32,765 nt of DNA from Lachnospiraceae bacterium (GTDB lineage: Bacteria; Bacillota; Clostridia; Lachnospirales; Lachnospiraceae): the NCBI GenBank assembly GCA_017428105.1, contig JAFRRM010000042.1, positions 1 through 32,765 on the forward strand, written 5' to 3'. This document shows positions 8,123-17,400 of the stretch, one piece after another (position 1 is the first letter of the stretch; every line of letters starts with the position of its first letter). The translations under genes were made by a program, and so were the position numbers. The notes below the pieces were generated by a model, which was not told the origin of the DNA, did no database searches, and saw only the letters and a program-made list of their open reading frames with translations.

Positions 8123-8962
8123 ATGAGCGAACTGCTGAAAGGCGCCTATGATCTGCACATCCATACCGGTCCCGACGTGGTGGCGCGGAAATGCTCGGAT
8201 CTCGAAGCCGCGGAACGCATGCGGGCGTCCGGGATGGCGGGCGGCGTGCTCAAAAGCCATTACCTGGATACCGCCGGCCGGGCCGGCCTGATCAAAGCCC
8301 TGTACCCGGACCTGAACATCGCGGGCGGCATCACGCTGAACCGCGCCGTGGGCGGCAACAATCCCTGCGCCGTGGAGCGCAGCGCGCAGGCCGGCGGCCG
8401 CATGCTGTGGTTCGCCACGCTGGAAGCCCGATCCTACCAGGCCTTCCATCACCGGAACGATGCCGCGGCGCAGGATCTGAGCGCCTACGTTCCGATCCTG
8501 GACGAAAACGGCCGTCTGCTGCCGGAAGTACTGGACGTGCTGGACGTGGCCGCGCAGTACCATCTGGTGACCGGCACCGGCCATATCAGTTCGCACGAAG
8601 GCATGATCCTGGTCCGGGAAGGCCTGCGGCGCGGTGTCCGGATGGTGCTGACCCACTGCGAACTGCCTTCCAACCTGTATTCCATTGAACAGCAGGTCGA
8701 AGCCGTCCGGTTGGGCGCCGTGATCGAGCACAGCTATATCACGCCCCACACCGGCCGCGTAACGATGGAAGAACTGGCGGACATGATCCGCGCCACCGGC
8801 ACGGAAAGCGTGTTCCTCTCCAGCGATTTCGGCCAGCCGAAGAATCCTTTCTTTGACGAAGGCATCGAGACATTTGCCCGCCGGCTGATGGAGCAGGGCT
8901 TCAAGGAAGACGACATCGACCGGATGATCAAGACCAACCCGGCCCGGCTGATCGCCGGCTGA
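8123..8962 (+). CDS. DUF6282 family amidohydrolase-like protein
   Basis: The sequence fits the DUF6282 family, whose function is not established. It has the marks of an amidohydrolase-superfamily metal hydrolase: an N-terminal HxH (His12, His14 in DLHIHTGPD), further conserved-looking His at 46, 154 (TGHISSHEG), 178 (LTHCE) and 203, and a late Asp (Asp235 in SSDFGQP) in the place of the superfamily's catalytic Asp. Known relatives of this fold include lactonases and hydratases of dicarboxylate pathways such as LigI and LigJ. It lies 21 bases behind the permease, with GGATAAGGAG before the ATG, and ahead of a hydroxyacid dehydrogenase, so it probably opens or hydrolyses the imported compound (inference). 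Confidence 0.78.
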   Translation: MSELLKGAYDLHIHTGPDVVARKCSDLEAAERMRASGMAGGVLKSHYLDTAGRAGLIKALYPDLNIAGGITLNRAVGGNNPCAVERSAQAGGRMLWFATLEARSYQAFHHRNDAAAQDLSAYVPILDENGRLLPEVLDVLDVAAQYHLVTGTGHISSHEGMILVREGLRRGVRMVLTHCELPSNLYSIEQQVEAVRLGAVIEHSYITPHTGRVTMEELADMIRATGTESVFLSSDFGQPKNPFFDEGIETFARRLMEQGFKEDDIDRMIKTNPARLIAG

Positions 8963-8974
8963 CCGCAAAACGGG

Positions 8975-8996
8975 GGGCGGACGCCTTCGTCCGCCC
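8975..8996 (+). terminator. Intercistronic hairpin, weak terminator
   Basis: Perfect nine-base arms GGGCGGACG and CGTCCGCCC with a CCTT loop lie between the DUF6282 and dehydrogenase genes. The following tract (TTCCTCTC) is poor in T, so it more likely protects the upstream message or partly attenuates than ends the operon. Confidence 0.5.
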
Positions 8997-9025
8997 TTCC
9001 TCTCAAAAACCTAAGGAGAACCATT

Positions 9026-10054
9026 ATGCCCTGGAAAATCTTATTACCGCAGGAGATCATGTCCGAAGGCCGCCAGCTGCTGCTGGACGCCGGCCACACC
9101 ATCATCGACGGCCGCGGCTTTGAGACGGCAGACGTGCTGGCCGACATGATCGAGCACAAGCCCGATGCCATGATCGTCCGCATCACCCCCATCACCCGGG
9201 AAGTCATCGAAAGCAACCCGAACCTCAAGGTCATCGTCCGCCACGGCGCCGGCTTCGACGCCCTGGACGTGAAGGCCTGCCACGACAACGGCGTGCAGAC
9301 GCTGTATGCCCCCGTCGCCAACTCCACCTCCGTGGCCGAGACCGCCCTGCTCCTCATGTTCGAGATGAGCCGCAACGTCATCGTGCTGCGCAAGACCTGG
9401 GTCGACGAATTCTATAAAGCGAAGCTGAAGGTCCGCAAGAACACCCTGAGCGGCAAGACCCTGGGCATCGTGGGCTGCGGCAACATCGGTTCCCGCGTGG
9501 CCGTCCGCGCCCTGGCGCTGGAGATGAACGTCATGTGCTACGACCCGTACAAGCCGGCCAAGGATTTCCCGGACGGCGTCGAAGTCGTGCGCGATCTGGA
9601 CCGCATCTTCAAGGAAAGCGACTACGTCTCCCTGCACGCGCCGAACACGCCCGTGACGCATGACATGGTCACCCTGGACCGTCTGAAAATGATGAAGCCC
9701 ACTGCTTTCCTGATCAACACCGCCCGCGGCGGCCTGGTGAACGAAGACGACCTGTACGTGGCCTGCCGCGACGGCATCATCGCCGGTGCCGGCCTGGATG
9801 CGATCCGCCAGGAGCCCGTGGATCCCGCGAACCCGCTGCTGACCCTGGACAATGTCATCATCTACCCGCACATCGGCGGCAACACCACCGAAGCGGCGCA
9901 CCGCGCCTCCTACTTCTCCGCCATGGGCGTGCAGGAAGTGTACGAAGGCAAAGAGCCGACCTGGCCCATCCACGACGTGGACTACGCCACGGCGCCCACC
10001 TACACGGACACAAAAAAGCCTGACCGCAAGCCGGCCGGCATGTTCGAATACTGA
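9026..10054 (+). CDS. D-2-hydroxyacid dehydrogenase, phosphoglycerate dehydrogenase-like
   Basis: A second NAD-dependent D-2-hydroxyacid dehydrogenase, 342 residues, from a different branch than the one at 3527-4492. It has the Rossmann motif GCGNIG (150-155) and catalytic Arg234 (NTARGG), Glu263 (QEPVD) and His282 (YPHIGG). No C-terminal ACT domain is present, so it is not the long serA form; the tail after residue 310 is short, Pro/Lys/Asp-rich and probably disordered. AAGGAG precedes the ATG. As the last gene of the permease operon it probably acts on an oxo- or hydroxyacid intermediate of the same pathway. Two distinct dehydrogenases in one locus suggest two reduction or oxidation steps, or an epimerising pair (inference). 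Confidence 0.88.
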   Translation: MPWKILLPQEIMSEGRQLLLDAGHTIIDGRGFETADVLADMIEHKPDAMIVRITPITREVIESNPNLKVIVRHGAGFDALDVKACHDNGVQTLYAPVANSTSVAETALLLMFEMSRNVIVLRKTWVDEFYKAKLKVRKNTLSGKTLGIVGCGNIGSRVAVRALALEMNVMCYDPYKPAKDFPDGVEVVRDLDRIFKESDYVSLHAPNTPVTHDMVTLDRLKMMKPTAFLINTARGGLVNEDDLYVACRDGIIAGAGLDAIRQEPVDPANPLLTLDNVIIYPHIGGNTTEAAHRASYFSAMGVQEVYEGKEPTWPIHDVDYATAPTYTDTKKPDRKPAGMFEY

Positions 10055-10070
10055 TCTTCTCTCTTCCGGG

Positions 10071-10109
10071 TCTCCCGTCGCCGTGTTCCGGCGGCGGGAG
10101 ATCTTTTTT
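10071..10109 (+). terminator. Terminator of the permease operon
   Basis: A 12-base stem pairs 10071-10082 with 10090-10101 with one T-G wobble and is followed by TCTTTTTT. It is a strong intrinsic terminator 16 bases after the dehydrogenase stop. Confidence 0.9.
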
Positions 10110-10140
10110 ACGGGCGGAGGCCGGGGCCGGAAGTTTTCCC

Positions 10141-10169
10141 TTGCGTCCGTCCCGAAATGATGCTATACT
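10141..10169 (+). promoter_or_regulatory. Sigma-A promoter of the small membrane protein gene
   Basis: TTGCGT (10141-10146) and TATACT (10164-10169) with a 17-base spacer, ending 45 bases before the ATG at 10215. Confidence 0.75.
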
Positions 10170-10214
10170 CTTCCCCGGACGGCCTTGTCCGTCCGGAAAA
10201 CGGAGGAACCGCGT

Positions 10215-10688
10215 ATGCAGCCGATCTATTATATTCCCCTGATCAGTGTGTGGGCCGTCTTCGGCATCATCTTCGCCATCCTGGCCGCCGTCCTGGCCGG
10301 CCTGTACTTCTGGGGCCGCAAGATGCAGAAAAAGCAGGCCGACGCCGAAGAACAGATCCAGAGCATGAAGCAGACGGTCTCCATCCTGGTCATTGATAAA
10401 AAGCGGCTCAGGCCCTCGGAATCCGGTCTGCCGGATGCGGCGCTGGCCCAGCTGCCCTGGTATGCGAAGCGCACCAAGATGCCCATCGTCAAGGCCAAGA
10501 TCGGCCCGCAGATCATGTCCCTCATGGCGGATCAGAAGGTCTTCGACATCATCCCCGTGAAGAAGGAATGCAAAGTCGCCCTGAGCGGCATTTACATCGT
10601 GGAACTGAAATCCGTCCGCGGCGGCAAGATCCCGGAACCGGCTCCCAAGAAGAGCCTCCTCAAGCGGATCTTCAGCCGGAACAGATAA
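10215..10688 (+). CDS. Membrane-anchored protein of unknown function
   Basis: 157 residues. One hydrophobic segment (about residues 6-35) is followed by a short Lys/Gln/Glu-rich stretch suggesting a coiled coil (36-55) and a cytoplasmic domain of about 90 residues ending in a strongly basic tail (KKSLLKRIFSRNR). I recognise no family. The start at 10215 is preferred over an in-frame ATG at 10185 because CGGAGGA lies just before it and the hydrophobic anchor then begins at once. It has its own promoter and terminator and is followed by the PPTase gene. Nothing ties it to the NRPS beyond position. Confidence 0.68.
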   Translation: MQPIYYIPLISVWAVFGIIFAILAAVLAGLYFWGRKMQKKQADAEEQIQSMKQTVSILVIDKKRLRPSESGLPDAALAQLPWYAKRTKMPIVKAKIGPQIMSLMADQKVFDIIPVKKECKVALSGIYIVELKSVRGGKIPEPAPKKSLLKRIFSRNR

Positions 10689-10741
10689 GATCGCCGGACA
10701 GTGAACTCCGCAATGCGGCCGCTGGCCGGATCGATACCCGC

Positions 10742-10773
10742 AGGGGCGGCCGTCGGCCGCCCCTCGTTTTTTT
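10742..10773 (+). terminator. Terminator after the small membrane protein gene
   Basis: Ten-base perfect arms AGGGGCGGCC (10742-10751) and GGCCGCCCCT (10755-10764) around a GTC loop, followed by CG and seven T. The arms are identical to those of the terminator at 157-180. It lies 20 bases before the PPTase start, so expression of that gene needs readthrough or a promoter I do not see. Confidence 0.85.
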
Positions 10774-10792
10774 CACGGAAAGGACCGCCGCC

Positions 10793-11386
10793 ATGCTCCG
10801 TTTCAGCACTTCCGGCCTCGAACCGTACCGCGACCCCGCCTATTTCCGCGAGGCGCTTTTCCGTCTGCCCTGGCCCGAAAAGCGGGAACGCATCGTCCGC
10901 TACCGGCAGGAAGACGACCGCATTCGAGGTCTCGCCGCGTGGACCCTGGCTGCGGAGATGCTGCGTGCGGAAGGCGTGCGGGACCTGCAGCTGGACCATA
11001 CACAGGCCGGAAAACCGTATCTGCGGTATTACACGGATCTGCATTTCAATCTCTCCCACGGCGGAGAACTCGCCGTCTGCGCCGTTTCGGACAGGCCCGT
11101 CGGCGCGGACGCGGAGCCTCTTCTGTTCCCGGATCCGGACATTGCCGCCTTCGCCTTTTCCGGGGAAGAGCGCCGCTGGCTGGCGGAGCAGGCGGAGGCG
11201 GACGCTTCCCCCGCATTCACCCGTCTGTGGGTGCGCAAGGAAAGTTATCTGAAATGCCTGGGCACGGGCCTCTCCTATCCCCTGCGGGAGCTGACGCTGC
11301 ATCCCGGGCGGGAGACGGAACAGGGCTGCCGGTTCACGGAAAAAGAGAGCCGGGGCCACCGGATCTCTGTGTGCTGTCAGATATAA
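10793..11386 (+). CDS. Sfp-type 4'-phosphopantetheinyl transferase
   Basis: Transfers phosphopantetheine from CoA to the carrier-domain serines of the neighbouring NRPS (inferred partner). Family motifs are present in order: FNLSHGGE (about 85-92), VGADAE (103-108, variant of the usual GxDxE magnesium site) and WVRKESYLKCLGTGL (146-160). At 197 residues it is shorter than Sfp (about 224) but all motifs are kept. I chose the ATG at 10793: GGAAAGG lies before it and the product begins as the family does; the frame stays open upstream through the previous gene and its terminator but without a site. It is convergent with the NRPS gene across a 48-base gap holding one hairpin. Confidence 0.88.
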   Translation: MLRFSTSGLEPYRDPAYFREALFRLPWPEKRERIVRYRQEDDRIRGLAAWTLAAEMLRAEGVRDLQLDHTQAGKPYLRYYTDLHFNLSHGGELAVCAVSDRPVGADAEPLLFPDPDIAAFAFSGEERRWLAEQAEADASPAFTRLWVRKESYLKCLGTGLSYPLRELTLHPGRETEQGCRFTEKESRGHRISVCCQI

Positions 11387-11402
11387 TGGAAGGAGCCTCT
11401 TC

Positions 11403-11430
11403 GGGGCGGACCGCAGGGTCCGCCCCTTTT
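11403..11430 (+). terminator. Terminator between convergent PPTase and NRPS genes
   Basis: Ten-base arms GGGGCGGACC (11403-11412) and GGTCCGCCCC (11417-11426) followed by four T on the plus strand. On the minus strand no T run follows, so it chiefly ends the PPTase transcript, though the hairpin could also protect the NRPS message. Confidence 0.7.
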
Positions 11431-11434
11431 CGGT

Positions 11435-14400
11435 TCAGATATCCGTCCGCTCGAAGTAATCCAGCGACTGCAGCGCTTCCAGCATGTGCGTCAGGTACGT
11501 CTCGTCCGTGATGGGCCACTTGAAGCCCAGGCGGTAGAGGGCCTTGATGCTGAAGCGGTTGTCCGTCTGGATGAACTGGTGGACCTTCTGGTCGCTGGAG
11601 GCGTAGTTGATGAGACTGGAGACCAGCATGTTGGCGGTCTCGTCCGCCAGCATGGCCCCGAGGCGTTCATTGAACTCCTCTTCCGGCACCGTCTCGATGG
11701 CGAAGCCCGCCGCGTTCATGGCCGCGATGATGTCGCCCATCTCCACCGGATGCGAGTTGGCCGCGTGGAAGGTGGTGAACTCCTTCGGCGTCTGCGCCAG
11801 CAGGAGGATCGCCTTCGCCGTCTCGTCGATCGGCGAGAAGTCCACGCGGGAATCGCAGGACGTCACCGGGAAGCAGCCCAGCGCCTTGTAGCCCTTCAGG
11901 TTCCGGATGAAGCCGTTCGTCACGGAATTGATCTGGAACTCGCCGTCGCTCTGGCGGCCCATCAGGTTGCCGACGCGGACGACCTTGCCATCCAGGCCCT
12001 TCTCCTGCACCGCTTCGTACAGGACCTTTTCGCCCATGTACTTGGAGTGGATGTACTTGTTGGAGATATCCTGTCCCACGGCCAGCTGGTTCTCGAACAG
12101 TCTGAAGGTCTCCGGGAATTTTTCGCCGACGTTCTCGCCGGCCACGGAGACCGTGGAGATCTGGACCAGCCGCGCGTTCCGCTCCAGCGCCAGTTCGATC
12201 ATGTTTTCCACGCCGCCCACGTTCACCCGTTCGATGATGTCGTCCGCCGCGAAGTGCTTCACCAGCGCCGCGCAGTTGATGATGGTGTCGAACGTCTCGT
12301 CTTTCAGGATCTCCGACAGATCCGCATTCGTCACGTCGCCGTCGGCCACCTTCACCAGGCGGTCCACTTCCTCGTCCAGCGGCGAATCGAAGTAGTACAT
12401 CAGCATGCCCTTCAGGCGCAGCTCCGCGTCCAGATCCTTCGTGCCGCGGCACAGGGCCAGCACCGGGACCTCCTGGCGCAGCAGTTCGCGCAGGATGTGG
12501 ATGCCCAGGAAGCCGGTCGCCCCTGTCAGCAGGACGCGGCCCAGCGGACGGACCGGTCTGATCCCGTCCAGGAAGCGCAGCGTGTTGTGCGCCAGCACGT
12601 CTTCGCCGGTGGGAAGGCCGGAGGCCAGGGCTTCTTCCGCCGCAGCCAGCTGCGCGCCGCTCCGGACCTGCTTGATGTGGGCGGCCATGTCCGCGACCGT
12701 CGGGAATTCGAAAACGTCGCCGTAGGCGATCGGCAGGCTTGCGCCCACGGCCAGCATGGCCACCTTGGAAGCGGACAGCGAAGTGCCGCCCAGGTCGAAG
12801 AAGTCTTCGTCGCGGCCGATCCCGCTGCGGCCCAGCGCCTTCGAGAAGAGGCCGGCGATCTGCTTTTCCAGCTCGCCCTTCGGCTTCCGCACCGGCTGGC
12901 TGCTGCTCTCTTCCGCCGCCGGCTCGGGCAGCGCTTTCTTATCCACCTTGCCGTTGGGGGTCAGCGGCAGCTTTTCCAGCTGCATCATCGCATGCGGGAT
13001 CATATACGGCGTCAGCGTCCTGCCGATGAAGGCGCGGAGCTCGTCCTTGTCCACCTCTTCCGAGGCCGTGTAGTACGCCGCCAGATAATCGCCCTCCGCG
13101 GCGTTGTTTTTCACCACGACGATGGCGGAGGTGATCGGGCCGTACGAGGAAATGGCCTTGATGATCTCGTCCAGTTCCACGCGGAGGCCGCGCAGCTTCA
13201 CCTGGTTGTCCAGACGGCCGAAGAACTCGATGTTGCCCTCCGTGTTGTAGCGGGCCATGTCGCCGGAGCGGAAGGCCGGCAGGCCGTCCACCGTGATGTA
13301 TCGCTCCGCCGTCTTATCCGGAAGATGCAGGTAGCCCCGGCCCACGCCGTCGCCGGCGATCGTCAGGTCGCCGATGGCGCCGATCGGCAGGATATGACCG
13401 TGCGGATCCAGCAGATACAGCTTGGTGTTGCCCACGGGCTTGCCGATCGTGATGAACTCGTCCGTCATCAGGCCGAACGTGGAGAACACCGTGGTCTCCG
13501 TCGGGCCGTAGCCGTTGTAGATGACCGTTTCCACACCGGACTGGCGCAGTTTGACATACAGTTCCGCCGGCAGCGCCTCGCCGCCCATGTAGAGCACCTT
13601 CATCCGCTTGAGGGCTTCGATGAAGGGCGGCATGTCCGCCGCGTTGGATACGTAGGAAGGCGTCATGAAGCAGATGTCCACGTGCTCCCGTTCAAAGAGC
13701 TCCGCCAACTGGAACGGATTGGCGATGTCCGCCTCCGAAGCGATCACGACCGTGAAGCCGTGGCTGAGCGGGAAGAACTGTTCCTGCACGGACACATCGA
13801 ACGACAGGGAGGCAAATGCGCCGCAGATGACCTCGTCGTCCCCCGCCGCGCCGAACACGTCCTTGATGCAGTTCTTGCCGTCCAGGCAGAGATTGACCAG
13901 GTTGTGCTGCGCGATCATCACGCCCTTGGGCTTGCCGGTGGAGCCGGAGGTGAAGATCAGGTAGGCCAGGCCGTCCGGATCGATCTCCCAATCCGGATCG
14001 GCGGCATTTTCATGCTGCATCAGTTCTGCAACGTCGCAGACCGGCGCACCGGCCCGGGCCAGCATGTCCGCACGTTCCTTCGCGACGGCGGCCGTCGTGA
14101 TCACGGCGCCGGCGCCGGATTCGGTGATGATGTATTCGATGCGGTCGTCCGGATATTTCGGATCCACGGGCACGAACGCCGCGCCGCTCTTTAAGATGCC
14201 GAGCCGGATCGCGTAAGCGTCTTTCACGCGCGGCATCAGCGCCACGACCCGGCCGGAAGCGGCAGCCCCCGACTCCCGCAGCGCGTGCGCGATCCTGTTC
14301 GCGGCTTCGTTCAGTTCGCGGTACGTATACCGGCCGTCCTGCGCGATGACCGCCATGCGGTCCGGCACGCGCGCGGCCTGCGCTTCCATCAGTTTGTTGT

Positions 14401-17400
14401 AAGAGACCGGCGGGACGGGCTGCATCGTGTCGTTGAAGCGCTCATACAGGGCAAGGTCCTCATCGGTCACGTATTCGATCTCGCCGACCAGGCGCACGTG
14501 TTCCACCTGTTCCAGCACGTGCGTGAAGCAGCGCAGGAACGAGGCCATGGCGTCCTGATCGTACAGGGAGCCGTCCGCTTCCAGGCGGCACAGGAAGCCG
14601 TCGTCCTTCGGGAACACCACGAAGTGGAACGGCGCCTTCGCCTGGCCGATCTCCAGCGTGCGGGACTTCACCGGCTCCGGCCCGATATGGTCGAAGCTGA
14701 AGTCCGCGCCGTGGTAGACGAAAAGGTTGTCCGCGGCAACGCCGTAAGCGGAAGCGATCTCCGCGAAGGAAAAGATGTCGTGGTTCTGCGAGCCTTCCAG
14801 CTGGGCTTTCATCTCCCGCAGGACGGAAATCAGTTCCGCGTCGTCGCGGATCTGCACCGTGACCGGCAGGGTCTTGACCAGCATGGACACCGTGTTCAGC
14901 GTCCGGGAGTCGCTGCGGCCGTTGTAAATGGTCGTGAACAGGGCCTCGTCCTTATACAGGTATTTGGCCAGCACCAGGCCGAAGACAAAATTGAAGAGGG
15001 CGTTCATGCTGAAGCCGCCGCGTTCCGCGAACGCTTCCAGCGACGAACGGGACACGCTGATCACCTTCTCCAGGCTCTCCACGGGCACTCCGGCGGGCTT
15101 CAGGGCCTTCTTCATGCGGAAATCCGTTTCCTTGCCCAGCAGCAGCGCGTCATACCAGGCTTTGGCTTCTTTCATGCGCGGACCCTTGCGGTCTTCGGTC
15201 TCATCCAGCGCGATCTCGTAGCCGGAATAGGTCTCCGGTTCCGGCTCCCCGCCGGAGAATGCGTCGGAGATGTCCCGCAGCAGGATCACTTCGCTGGTAC
15301 CGTCGCACAGGATGTGATGGACGTCCAGGAACAGGGTGACGCTGTCCGCGCTGTAATAGATCTCCGCGCGGTAGAGCTTGTCGCCCAGCAGGCTGAAGGG
15401 ACGCACCAGTTTGTCGTCCGCCGGGACGCGGCCCATGATGACGTCCACCTCGGGCTCGTTGTCCTCGCGGCGGGCCACCACGCTGCCGGTCTCGTCCATC
15501 TCCAGCCGGCTCATCATGTACGGGTGGGCGGCGATGGCTTTCTCCACCGCCTCCGCCAGCGCTTCCGGATCCACCGTAGGCGCCATTTCGAAGAGGTACG
15601 GGATGTTGTAGGCCGTGCCGCCCGGATTGGCCAGGCAGTCGACCAGGATGCCTTCCTGAGTCTTGGTCAGCGGGTAGGTCTCGCGGGCCGCGTAATCGCG
15701 CTTCGGCGCGTCTTCTCCCGCGTGAGCCGCCAGCGCACGCACCGTCGGGTACGCCGCCAGTTCGCTGTTTTTGAACGGCCGGCCGAACGCTTTGGAAAGC
15801 TGCACGCAGTAACGGATGGAGGAAACGGAGGTCAGGCCCGCTTCGCTGAAATCCGTGGTGACGCCGAAGGAGGAATGGCCCAGGATGCCGGACAGGATGT
15901 CGAAGATGCGGCTCTCCGTTTCCGTCGCGGGCGGAACGGTCTCCACCTCGCGCGGCTGCGGCGCCGGCAGGGCCCGCTTATTGACTTTCTGGTTCTGATT
16001 GAGCGGGATCTTTTCGATCTGCATCACGCAGGCCGGGATCATGTACGGCGGCTTGTTCCGGCCGATGAAGGCGCAGAGGGCCTCAATGTCCACCGGATCG
16101 TCGGACACCACGTAGGCCGCGATGAATTTGACGCCGGCCGGATCCGTGAAGTCCTTGACCGTCGCGTCTTTGATGCCGGGGAAGCGGCGGATGATCTCCT
16201 CCACCTCGGCCATCTCCACGCGGAAGCCGCGGATCTTCACCTGGCCGTCGGAACGGCCGATGAAATCCACCGTGCCATCCTGCAGGAAGCGCACCACGTC
16301 GCCTGTCTTATACAGTTTGGCGAACAGCGGGTCCGTTTCGAACGGATTGCTCAGGAACGCCTTTTTATTCTCTTCCGGCCGGTTCAGATAGCCGCGCCCC
16401 ACCTGCGGTCCGGAGATGTATAATTCCCCTTTCACGCCCCAGGGCAGGCGGCGGCCGTGCTCATCCAGCACGTAAAACTTGTAGTCTTCCAGATGCTTCC
16501 CGATGGGGACGCTGTAATACCGCTCCAGCACCGGCTGCTCGCAGCAGAAAATGGTGCCCTCCGTCGGGCCGTACACGTTGTGGAACACAAAATTCTCCGG
16601 CGGATCCAGCGGGACGAGCCGCTCGCCGCCCACGAAGAAATGCTGCACGGTCTTCAGGTCCACGGCTTCCACGAACTGGCGGCCCACCTGGGTGGTGATG
16701 AAGGAGTGGGTGATGCCGACCTCGTTGAAGTAATCGCCCAGTCCCAGAAGATCCAGCCGCATCTCCTCCGGGATCATGTACACCGTGCCGCCGCAGGTGA
16801 CGGCGGGGTAAAGGTCCATCATGTCGGCATCAAAGCCGTAGGAGGCATAGGCCGACATGCGGGAGGCGGCGGTCTCATCGTAACGCTTGTTGTTCAGCAG
16901 GCAGAACGCCAGGATATTGCGGTGCTCCAGCATGACGCCTTTCGGAACGCCGGTGGTGCCGGAGGTGTAGAGCATGATGAAGAGGTCCTCCGGGCGGGGG
17001 CGCTCCGCGGGACGTTCCGCTGCGGGCAGTCCGGGGATCTCGTCCAGGTAGACGCGCGGGCCTTCGTATTCGTTCAGCAGGCCCTCCAGCGCGCGGTCCA
17101 GGATCAGCGCGCAGGCGTCCGCGTCCTTGATCATGAAGTTCAGGCGCTCGCGCGGATACGTGGGATCCAGCGGCTGGTACGCCGCGCCGGATTTCAGCAC
17201 GCCCAGGCTGGCGAGCATCGTGTATTCGCATTTCGGGATCAGCACGGAGACCACTTTCTCGCGGCCGGCGCCCAGTTCGATGAGGCGGGCGGCCAGGCGG
17301 TTCGTGATGTCCTCCGCCTGCGCGTAGGTGTAGGAACGGTCCTTGAAAACGACCAGCGGATGGTCCGGATCGTTCTCCAGGCTGCGGTAGAAATAATCCA

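Noticed and set aside
6845..8968. Minus-strand frame of 707 codons opposite the permease and DUF6282 genes
   Set aside because: It spans two well-supported plus-strand genes and their junction; the product is a low-complexity His/Asp/Gln/Arg string.
11486..14194. Open plus-strand frame of 902 codons opposite the NRPS gene
   Set aside because: It is antisense to the second module and reductase of the NRPS, whose motifs are intact; its product is rich in His/Arg/Val/Gln as expected of a GC-rich shadow frame.
14285..16423. Open plus-strand frame of 712 codons opposite the NRPS gene
   Set aside because: Same reasoning: antisense to C2/A1 domains, no ribosome binding site or family features.
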